From NCBI RefSeq assembly GCF_016862515.1, contig NZ_BONC01000044.1:1-64000 (forward strand): a DNA stretch of 64,000 bases. Reading direction: 5' to 3'. Of the stretch, positions 34,901 through 40,973 are shown one piece after another. Made by a program: the position numbers and the translations under genes. The stretch's first letter is position 1; each line of letters begins with the position of its first letter. The DNA is from Asanoa iriomotensis. Its GTDB lineage: Bacteria > Actinomycetota > Actinomycetes > Mycobacteriales > Micromonosporaceae. A model generated the notes under the pieces. It did not search any database. It was not told the DNA's origin and saw only the letters and a program-made list of their open reading frames with translations.

Positions 34901-35790
34901 ATCTCGGTGGCCACCGCCAGGGCGTCCTTCCCGCCCGCGTGCACCGCGCAGGCGACGCTGCCGGGCGCGGCGGGGTCGCCGGAGTCGAGCGTTTGCGCCG
35001 CGCTGGTCACGACCCGGCCCAGCACGCCTGACTTGCCGACGCCGGGGGAGCCGGTGACGACGAGCAGGCGGCCGTCGGGGCCGGCCCGGTCGAGCCAGTC
35101 ACCGATGACGCGCAGCACCGCCGCCCGGCCGCGGAAGGCCTGGTCGTCGCGGGTCCAGCCCCACGCGGTCTGGGCCGGCCCGCCCGCCGCGTCGAGCCGC
35201 CAGTCGGCCAGCGCGCCGAGCTTCAGCTCCGGCAGGGCGTCGGTGAGCCCCGCGGCGCGGCCGTCGCCGCCGGAGTGCCCGGTGGCGGCCGCCTGTGCGA
35301 CCAGCCCGATCACGGCCTCGTAGTCGGGGGACCACAGGGGCGCGCCCGCGTAGCCGGGTGCCAGCCCGTCGCCGACCAGCCTGACCTGGCCGGTGTCGAG
35401 CGGGTCGCCAAGGGTGCCGTGCGCCGGCCGGCCGGCCGGGTCGTGGTCCGGGAAGCCGAACGACCACCACGGTCGACCCGCCAGCTTGGCCAGCGGCGCG
35501 AGCCGCACCCGGGCGGGCCGCACGGGGTCGGGTGCCGGCTCGTCGAGCGCGAGCAGGGCGACGTCGGGGTCGCTGCCCTGGACCACCTGGCGGACCCGCC
35601 CACGCCGGGAACCCGCCGCCGGGAAGGCGACCCAGATCTCGTCGAGCGCCCGGGAGGCCGGGCGGACCACCGGCGCGCAGGTCAGCACGCGGTGTCGGGC
35701 GACGACCACGCCGGCGCCGACCGGCGTCGGGCTGTCCGCCGACGAGTGGATCGCCACGACCCACGGGAAGCTCGGCGGCGCGAACCTCAT
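31915..35790 (-). CDS. Pseudo-trypsin / STAND NTPase / WD40 protein
   Basis: A 1291-residue protein in three parts. Residues 1-190 have a trypsin-like protease fold (GAGVVVARHRVLTCAPVV, DPDVALLALDEP, GYAGAPLWSPDYEAVIGLV), but the catalytic His position (TAAHC in active enzymes) reads TCAPVV and the Ser position reads GAPL, so it is probably inactive. Residues about 235-560 are a STAND/NACHT-like NTPase with Walker A VTGSPGVGKSGV (247-254) and RFNLVVDALDEAVRP as Walker B. From about 675 come 13 clear WD40 repeats and a degenerate 14th, each with a TVRLWDP-type end, enough for two seven-bladed propellers. Such combinations are typical of actinobacterial conflict or sensing systems. It is divergent from the wHTH/HerA pair. 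Confidence 0.83.
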   Translation of the reverse strand: MRFAPPSFPWVVAIHSSADSPTPVGAGVVVARHRVLTCAPVVRPASRALDEIWVAFPAAGSRRGRVRQVVQGSDPDVALLALDEPAPDPVRPARVRLAPLAKLAGRPWWSFGFPDHDPAGRPAHGTLGDPLDTGQVRLVGDGLAPGYAGAPLWSPDYEAVIGLVAQAAATGHSGGDGRAAGLTDALPELKLGALADWRLDAAGGPAQTAWGWTRDDQAFRGRAAVLRVIGDWLDRAGPDGRLLVVTGSPGVGKSGVLGRVVTSAAQTLDSGDPAAPGSVACAVHAGGKDALAVATEIAVAASAALPTAPGDLLPHLRERLATRPARFNLVVDALDEAVRPREVIETVLVPLARQGELLGVRVVAGTGSDLLSAFGDQAHVVDLDAAEHVNISDLAGHALATLSREAAGRGDNPYADPARAEPVARRIATLAGGNFLVAGLVAGAHGRNDAEAVDPHRVASTATVAEALEAYLLGVSPAGATSARLALTALAFAEPPGLPLPLWRVAIEALGGRVTDDDLAAFAEGTGFLVDSGPPGVHRLRHRALADALLAVRPSRADDERDLLYSWIRYGHATGWATAPDYLLRALPRHGIRAGLVDTLLNDDAYVLNTDLTALLAAAGEPETREGQARVALLRRTPRATHALPAERAALFSVVDRIDRLGAAPQAEEAAYRARWAHTPPRLERTVLEGHSDAVYDVCAVPMAGRDFLASAGADGTVRLWDPLTGRVERVLAGDPGGIRGLWAVPAEGGTLLATAGDDGTIGVWDAGTGARLRTLAGHSDWVRNLCAVPVPGGPTLLASAGDDRTVRIWNPADGTLAHTLTGFGGWVTAVTHLPVGEHGLVAATGFDGVIALFDPVTGACTGAVVAHDGWATTLCAVRAGGGVALASAGYDGVVRLWNPLSGAPLGAIDPGAGPLTDLCTVEVDGTVLLTATDESGVLHLWEARGGTARPSLRGDVSWIRAVCALRVRDRDLLATAGDDGTVRLWDPVTRQPESVLDGGRPGPVVDVRAVPWRGGTAVASTGTDGVVRIWDAAGGARLAELPVRDGAVAAVCAVPDADRPLLAVAGDDHVVRLYDLRDGSAGFELADHHERVNAVCPVAAGGLLLLATGADDATVRLWNPHDGSAYGVLLGHRSWVTALTTVRLGGRELLASGDKDGTVRLWDLDGGTRWQQLAHTDAVDALGTVRIDDRQLLVSGGADGTVRLWHPADGRPHHVLGGHTAAVTGVCAVPVGGGRELVASASLDRTVRIWDPVTGRRVRAIPVHHRALSCAYTAGILVVGLDRGLLGLAV

Positions 35791-36018
35791 GGGCCCTCTC
35801 CTCGGGGGTTTTCGCTATGGTGCCCGCCCGCGCCGCCCGCGGGCAACATCGGCTCGTCCGAACGGCCGCCGCGGCGGGGCTTTCGGGCAGGCCGAATGGA
35901 GATCCACACACGACAGTGGTGTCGGATATCGGAAATCCGGTGGACGACCTTGCTTGTACGTCGGACGGCTCGGCAGAATCGGCCATCGCCCGCCCTTTCC
36001 CGCCAGAGGAGCATCGGC

Positions 36019-36627
36019 ATGCCCGACGACGTCACCTTCGCCATGCGCTGCATGCTGATCGTGCTGATGGCCGAGGCCCGGGAGGTGCCCAACGCCCGGC
36101 TCGCCGAGCGCGGGCTGGCGCTGAAGAAGGACTACCGGGAACGCCTGGTCCGCCGGGGTTGGATCACGACCCGGCAGGTCGGCCGAGGGGTCAGCCTCGA
36201 GCTGACGGAGGCGGGGTGGGCCGAGGCGATCGCGCAGTTGGGCGCGTCACCGCCGAAGGGTGCCGGCGCGGGCGGTGCGGCACTTTACACAGTGCTGAAT
36301 CGGCTGCAGGGCTTCCTGGACCGGGCCGACCTGGCCGCGTCCGACTTCTTCGCGCCGGCCGAACAGCCGGACCTCGACGCCTGGGTTCGCAAGGCGTACG
36401 CGGAGATCGCGATGCGGCCCGGTGAGCTGGTGTCGCTCGCGGCGCTGCGCCCGCGACTGGCCGGCGCGGACCGGTCCGATGTCGACGTCGCCCTCGTCGT
36501 GCTGAGCAGCGCCCCCGACGTGCGGATCGTCCCGGAGTCCAACCAGAAGACGTTGACGGCGGCGCAGCGCGACGCGGCCGTCCGCATCGGCAACCAGGAC
36601 AGGCATCTGATCGCCATCGGCGTCTGA
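36019..36627 (+). CDS. Small winged-helix-like protein
   Basis: A 202-residue protein. The first 75 residues look like a winged helix: MRCMLIVLMAEAREVPNARL, LKKDYRERLVRRGWI, then TTRQVGRGVSLELTEAGWAEA as the wing, similar to MarR/PadR-like folds. The rest (GFLDRADLAASDFFAP, RPGELVSLAALRPRL, VDVALVVLSSAPDVRIVPESNQ) may be a second winged-helix module with a partner-binding role. GAGG precedes ATG 36019. The next gene starts at most 9 nt downstream, so the two are one unit. Function unknown; a regulator or adaptor for the ATPase is inferred. Confidence 0.6.
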   Translation: MPDDVTFAMRCMLIVLMAEAREVPNARLAERGLALKKDYRERLVRRGWITTRQVGRGVSLELTEAGWAEAIAQLGASPPKGAGAGGAALYTVLNRLQGFLDRADLAASDFFAPAEQPDLDAWVRKAYAEIAMRPGELVSLAALRPRLAGADRSDVDVALVVLSSAPDVRIVPESNQKTLTAAQRDAAVRIGNQDRHLIAIGV

Positions 36628-36636
36628 GTGGGTGAC

Positions 36637-39600
36637 ATGGACGAGGTCGAGCGGCGGGCGCTGAAGGCACTCCGGTTCAACTGGGCACCGACGCCCGACG
36701 ACGTCTGGCGGCAGCCGACCTTCCACGTCGAGGGGCTGCACCAGGACGCGCTGCGGGTGATCCTCGACAGCTTCGAGGAGGCGCAGCACACCAGCGACTC
36801 GAGCCCGGTCGGCGTCGCGCTGCTCGGCCAGCGGGGGAGTGGCAAGACCCACCTGCTCGGCTCGGTACGCGCGCACACCCAGGCCGCCGGCGGCTACTTC
36901 TTCCTGGTCAGCCTGCTGGACGCCAGCGCGTTCTGGCGCAGCGTCGCGCAGAGTGTGCTCGATGGCCTCAACCGGGAGACGGCCGAGCAGGACAGTCAGC
37001 TACGCACGTTCCTGCGCCGCCTGGCCGACCTGGTCGGCGCGCCACGCGCGGTCCGCCGGGCGGTCACCGGCGAGTCCGAGCTGACCAGGCCGATCCTGGA
37101 CGCGTTCGTCGACCTGCTGCGCAAGCACAACCGGCAGGTCGGCGTCGACTGCCAGGACACCGCCCGGGCACTCGTGCTGGAAGCCGCGGAGAAGACCAGC
37201 GACCAGGACGTGGGCCACGAGTTCCTGTGTGCCAACGACGAGCTCGAGCCGGGCGAGCGGGCGGCGTGGGGGATGCGCCGGGCGCGGCGGTCCGCACAGG
37301 AGATCGTCCGGGACGTCTCGCGCCTGCTGGCGCTGACCGGGCCGACCGTGATCGCGGTGGACCAGATCGACCTGCTGATCAACCAGGCGGCCAAGTCGCT
37401 CGACGGCGAGACCCGGCTCGAGTGGCGGGCGGCGCTGCTGCTGGAGCAGATCGCGGGCGGCCTGATGTCGCTGCGCGAGACCACCCGGCGCACGCTGTCG
37501 GTGGTCGCCTGCCTCGACGAGTCGTGGCACCTGGTCAAGACCCAGGCCACCGACACGGTCCAGGACCGCTTCCGGGAAGCGGTGCAGCTGCGCCAGATCG
37601 GCAGCGCCGAGCTGGGCCGGGAGCTGATCGCCCGCCGCTTCGCGGCACCGTTCGCCGACCAGGGCTTCACCCCGCCGCACCCGACGTGGCCGGTGCGGCC
37701 GTCCGCGTTCGCGGAGGCGGTCCAGTTCACGCCGCGCGAACTGCTGCGGACGATCGACACCCACGTCCGTGCGTGCCTGCGCGCCGACACCGTCTCGGAG
37801 ATGCACCGGTTGGTGCACACCAACTCGGCCGGGCCGGCCCCGGAGGCGGCGGAGCGGCCGGCCGACGGTGAGCTGGCGGCTCTCGACGCGCGGTACGCGG
37901 CGTTGCGCGCCGAGGCGGACCCGGCGCCGGCCCTGGACGCGGCGACCGAGGACACGGTCGTGCCCGCCCTGCTGGAGGCGGGCCTCACGGCCTGGATCGC
38001 CTCGCGAGACGGCTCGCTCTACGGTCTGGACCCTCATCCGGGGACCAAACCCGCGCTGCACGGGCGGCTGCGGCGCAGCCTCGACGAGCGCACGGAGGAC
38101 GAGGAACACTGGGCGTTCCGGGCGATCGGGTCCCGGCATCCCGTCGCGGCCCTCAACAGGATCCGCAACGCCAGCACGGCCGCCGGCCTCACGGAGGGCG
38201 TCGCCAAACGCAAGCTGTTCTTCCTGCGCAACGAGCCCTGGTCCGGCGGCGCCCGCACCACCGAGGTGGTCGAGACGTTCGCGCGGGCCGGCGGGCAGAC
38301 GCTGCCGTTCCCGGAGAGCGACGTGGCCGCGCTGGTCGCGTTGCGAGAGCTGATCCGGGAGCGGGGGTACGAGACCCTGCGACCGTGGTTCGTCGCCCGC
38401 CGTCCGACGGACGAGATCACGTTCCTGGTGGCGGCGCTGTCCGGGGCCGACGCACCGGTCGGTGAGGCGAGTGTGCCGGCGCCGGACGGCCCGCCTGATC
38501 CGGTGCCGCCGCACGTCCCCGCTGAGGTGGCCGCGGCTGACGCAGGTGGCGCGGTTGTCCGCGTGCTCCGGCCCGCTCCGGCGGCCGAGGGGGAGCGTGC
38601 TGAGGGCGTACCACGGCCGGGGTTCGATCCTGGGTCCGTGACCCTTGGCGTTTCGGTCCATGATGGACAGCCGGTCGACGTCGGGTTGGCCGCGTTGCGG
38701 CGGCATGCGGCGATCTTCGCGGGTTCCGGGTCCGGGAAGACCGTGCTGATCCGGCGGCTGGTGGAGGAATGCGCGCTGCGCGGCGTGTCCTCGATCGTGC
38801 TGGACCCCAACAACGACCTGGCGCGGCTCGGTGACCCGTGGCCCGAGCCGCCGGCACACTGGGACCAGGCCGAGTCGGCGCGGGCGGCCGCGTACCACCG
38901 TGGCACCGATGTCGTCGTCTGGACGCCGCGGCGATCGGCCGGGCGGCCGTTGAGCTTCCGGCCGCTGCCCGATCTCGCGTCGGTGGCCGACGACGAGGAC
39001 GCGTTCGCCGCCGGTGTCGACGCCGCGGTGGCCTCGCTCGCGCCGCGGGCCAACGTCGACGGCGGCACCGCCAAGGCCCGCATCGGCAACGCGGTGCTGC
39101 GGGAGGCGCTCACCGCGTACGCCCGGGAAGGCGGCGGCGACCTGCGCGAGTTCGTGGCCTATCTGACCCGGCTGCCCCGCCGGGCCAGCCAGCTCGACAA
39201 CGCCCCCAAGATCGCCAACGACATCGCCCAACTGCTGCGGGCGACGATGGTCAGCGACCCGCTGTTCGGCGGCGAGGGCGAGCCGCTCGACCCGGGCGAG
39301 CTGTTCCGGCCGGCACCGGGCCACCGGGCGCGGGTCTCGGTGATCAGCTTCGTCGGCCTGCCCGACGACGGGCAGCGGCAGAGCTTCGTCAACCAGTTGC
39401 AGCTCGCGCTGTTCGCCTGGATCAAGCAGAACCCCGCCGGCGACCGACCGCTCGGCGGCCTGTTCGTGATGGACGAGGCCCAGACCTTGGCACCGTCGGG
39501 CGCGATGACCGCGTGCACGCAGAGCACGCTGGCGCTGGCGTCGCAGGCGCGCAAGTACGGGCTGGGCCTGGTGTTCGCGACGCAGGCGCCGAAGGGCCTG

Positions 39601-39858
39601 CACAACCGGATACCCGGCAACGCCGCGACGCAGCTGTTCGGCCTGCTCAACAGCCCGACCCAGATCGCCGCGGCGAAGGAGATGGCGCGGGCGAAGGGCA
39701 GCGACATCCCGGACGTGGCGCGGCTGCGGCCGGGCCATTTCTACGCGGCCGTGGACGGCGCGGAGTTCGGCAAGCTGCGGGCGCCGCTGTGCCTGAGCCA
39801 CCACCCGTCGAGCCCACTCACCGCCGAAGAGGTCCTGGACCGCGCCCGGCGCGATTAA
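36637..39858 (+). CDS. Double P-loop ATPase: AAA/Orc-like N-terminus, HerA/FtsK-like C-terminus
   Basis: A 1073-residue ATPase. Residues about 25-400 resemble an Orc1/Cdc6-type AAA: Walker A LLGQRGSGKTHLLGSV (64-71), TVIAVDQIDLLINQ as Walker B. A middle region (about 430-620) holds winged-helix-like and nuclease-free helical sequence. The C-terminal 380 residues are HerA/DUF87-like: HAAIFAGSGSGKTVLIRRLV (about 694), SSIVLDPNNDLARLG, LFVMDEAQTLAPSG (Walker B), LALASQARKYGLGLVFATQA (motif with arginine finger region). HerA-type pumps move DNA or work with nucleases or protease partners. GTG 36628 is an alternative start. Cotranscribed with the wHTH gene; a defence or DNA-translocation role is inferred from domains only. 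Confidence 0.8.
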   Translation: MDEVERRALKALRFNWAPTPDDVWRQPTFHVEGLHQDALRVILDSFEEAQHTSDSSPVGVALLGQRGSGKTHLLGSVRAHTQAAGGYFFLVSLLDASAFWRSVAQSVLDGLNRETAEQDSQLRTFLRRLADLVGAPRAVRRAVTGESELTRPILDAFVDLLRKHNRQVGVDCQDTARALVLEAAEKTSDQDVGHEFLCANDELEPGERAAWGMRRARRSAQEIVRDVSRLLALTGPTVIAVDQIDLLINQAAKSLDGETRLEWRAALLLEQIAGGLMSLRETTRRTLSVVACLDESWHLVKTQATDTVQDRFREAVQLRQIGSAELGRELIARRFAAPFADQGFTPPHPTWPVRPSAFAEAVQFTPRELLRTIDTHVRACLRADTVSEMHRLVHTNSAGPAPEAAERPADGELAALDARYAALRAEADPAPALDAATEDTVVPALLEAGLTAWIASRDGSLYGLDPHPGTKPALHGRLRRSLDERTEDEEHWAFRAIGSRHPVAALNRIRNASTAAGLTEGVAKRKLFFLRNEPWSGGARTTEVVETFARAGGQTLPFPESDVAALVALRELIRERGYETLRPWFVARRPTDEITFLVAALSGADAPVGEASVPAPDGPPDPVPPHVPAEVAAADAGGAVVRVLRPAPAAEGERAEGVPRPGFDPGSVTLGVSVHDGQPVDVGLAALRRHAAIFAGSGSGKTVLIRRLVEECALRGVSSIVLDPNNDLARLGDPWPEPPAHWDQAESARAAAYHRGTDVVVWTPRRSAGRPLSFRPLPDLASVADDEDAFAAGVDAAVASLAPRANVDGGTAKARIGNAVLREALTAYAREGGGDLREFVAYLTRLPRRASQLDNAPKIANDIAQLLRATMVSDPLFGGEGEPLDPGELFRPAPGHRARVSVISFVGLPDDGQRQSFVNQLQLALFAWIKQNPAGDRPLGGLFVMDEAQTLAPSGAMTACTQSTLALASQARKYGLGLVFATQAPKGLHNRIPGNAATQLFGLLNSPTQIAAAKEMARAKGSDIPDVARLRPGHFYAAVDGAEFGKLRAPLCLSHHPSSPLTAEEVLDRARRD

Positions 39859-39941
39859 ATTCATTGCCGGGCGCCATTTCTGGATCTACATTTATTCAGG
39901 TAACCGGAAACCATCGACCAACCAACGGACAGGACGACACC

Positions 39942-40022
39942 ATGCTGCGGCCCGCCGACAAACGTGGCGCTGACGCGAGTGGACGACTGCTGTGCCGGGT
40001 GTTGCTTCGGATAGGCTGCTGA
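39942..40022 (+). CDS. 26-aa leader-type peptide ending in Cys
   Basis: ATG 39942 to TGA 40022 encodes MLRPADKRGADASGR followed by LLCRVLLRIGC. The pattern Arg-rich start and a C-terminal Cys is like the Cys-ending leader peptides found ahead of sulfur or cysteine genes in actinomycetes. An AT-rich stretch (39856-39900) could be its promoter, and a terminator hairpin begins 11 nt after its stop. No sulfur gene follows before the tRNA, so it looks orphaned. Small size limits certainty. Confidence 0.45.
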   Translation: MLRPADKRGADASGRLLCRVLLRIGC

Positions 40023-40033
40023 ACAGCTAAAAC

Positions 40034-40064
40034 GCCGCCTGTCCCGACGCCCGGGGCAGGCGGC
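40034..40064 (+). terminator. Terminator/attenuator after the leader peptide
   Basis: Arms GCCGCCTG (40034-40041) and CAGGCGGC (40057-40064) with inner CCC/GGG pairing, followed by TTTCGCGTTT. It sits 11 nt after the small peptide's stop, the spacing of a ribosome-coupled attenuator; it may also simply end the ATPase operon transcript. Confidence 0.65.
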
Positions 40065-40338
40065 TTTCGCGTTTCCGCTCACGTTTCCCGACCCCGCGCA
40101 CGCCTTTCATCAGGCGAGGCGCTATTCGCCATGCTCATTTTCTTTTCTTCCGCGAGGGGAGGCGTCTTTCCCATGCCCATGTTCTTCCGGACGACGCGTC
40201 CCGGCTGGCCCGACGGCCCGCAGTCTTTCGGGGCCGCGCAACCATTCCCTGCCTAGGCGCGGGTGTCACGCACCCGCGCCTTGGCACGGCCGACCCGGCT
40301 GCCGCGTTTGTCAGGGGGCGGAGGTCGGTCGGCGCCAT
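40065..40338. other. Intergenic stretch without a supported gene
   Basis: No convincing coding sequence. It contains a perfect 10-bp hairpin at 40256-40280 (GGCGCGGGTG, loop TCACG, CACCCGCGCC) that can terminate the minus-strand DUF2568 transcript, and pyrimidine-rich low-complexity sequence near 40140-40170. A possible 67-codon minus-strand reading frame here has strongly basic, low-complexity content and no ribosome site. Confidence 0.6.
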
Positions 40339-40434
40339 CTAGGCGGCGCTTCTGTGCCGCTGGCGGTCCCCCTCGAAGAGCACGGCGAGGCCGGAGGCGA
40401 GCCGGCCCTGCCGGCGTATGAGTTCGTCTGTCAT
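40339..40434 (-). CDS. 31-aa small protein coupled to the DUF2568-like gene
   Basis: ATG 40434 overlaps the stop of the upstream membrane gene by 4 nt (ATGA), the coupling seen for true genes in this genome. It encodes MTDELIRRQGRLASGLAVLF and 11 more residues rich in charged amino acids, ending RHRSAA. No recognised family. A hairpin terminator lies about 60 nt beyond its stop. It could be real or a chance reading frame. Confidence 0.4.
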   Translation of the reverse strand: MTDELIRRQGRLASGLAVLFEGDRQRHRSAA

Positions 40435-40802
40435 CGGACCAGCCTGGCGTGCCACAGCCACCGCCACCGCGGCCCTTGAGCGACGATCGCGGCGACGACG
40501 AGCACGGCGACAGCGACCGCGACCCACCGGTTCCAGGCGAACGCGGCGGCGACGACCGCGGTCACGAACTGCAGCAAGGTGAGCAGGATGGTCCCGAGCC
40601 CGGACACAGGCACGATCACATTGGCCTTGTCACCCGGCGTGGCGAACACGGTGGGCAACCCGACCAACACCACCACGGCAGCGACGGCCACCCATGGCGA
40701 CCAGCCCCACAAGGCCCACGGCGCGGCCACCCACGCGACGATCTCGACCGCGAACCGCAGCACCGCACCCACCGCGGGATCAGGCGCTTTTCGATCAACC
40801 AT
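40431..40802 (-). CDS. DUF2568-like four-helix membrane protein (YrdB type)
   Basis: A 123-residue protein with four hydrophobic helices: AVEIVAWVAAPWALWGWSP, WVAVAAVVVLVGLPTVFA, ILLTLLQFVTAVVAAAFAWN and WVAVAVAVLVVAAIVAQGP, and the motif FATPGDKAN between helices 2 and 3, which is characteristic of the YrdB/DUF2568 family. Function unknown. ATG 40802 is preceded by a G-rich stretch. It is the last chromosomal gene before the tRNA and is transcribed away from it. Confidence 0.75.
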   Translation of the reverse strand: MVDRKAPDPAVGAVLRFAVEIVAWVAAPWALWGWSPWVAVAAVVVLVGLPTVFATPGDKANVIVPVSGLGTILLTLLQFVTAVVAAAFAWNRWVAVAVAVLVVAAIVAQGPRWRWLWHARLVR

Positions 40803-40899
40803 GCCCCCAACCCTCGCACGCGCCCGGCGGGTCGCACGCGCCTGCGGTGGTCGCAACAGCCACCGCCGGGATACGATCCCGGCGCCGGTCCGCCGGCAC

Positions 40900-40973
40900 G
40901 GGGCCGTAGCTCAGCCGGTTAGAGCAGGGGACTCATAATCCCTCGGTCGCGGGTTCGAGCCCCGCCGGCCCCA
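40900..40973 (+). tRNA. tRNA with anticodon CAT (elongator Met or Ile2)
   Basis: Acceptor GGGGCCG pairs with CGGCCCC (40966-40972), D arm GCTC/GAGC, anticodon stem GGGGA/TCCCT around CTCATAA, T arm GCGGG TTCGAGC CCCGC, discriminator A40973. CCA is not fully encoded. CAT could decode AUG (elongator Met) or, after lysidine modification, AUA (Ile2); the sequence GGGGACTCATAATCCCTCGGTCG has the look of Ile2 but I cannot decide. Its 3' half is the integration site of the conjugative element. Confidence 0.92.

Noticed and set aside
31993-35031. 1012-codon plus-strand frame opposite the WD40 gene
   Set aside because: It mirrors the WD40 repeats as repeated Arg/Val/Gly-rich text; high GC makes long antisense frames common.
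37000-39864. 954-codon minus-strand frame opposite the AAA-HerA gene
   Set aside because: No motif, start site or family signal; the plus strand carries both Walker motifs.
40135-40338. 67-codon minus-strand frame next to the small coupled gene
   Set aside because: Strongly basic low-complexity product, no ribosome site, and it contains a terminator-like hairpin.
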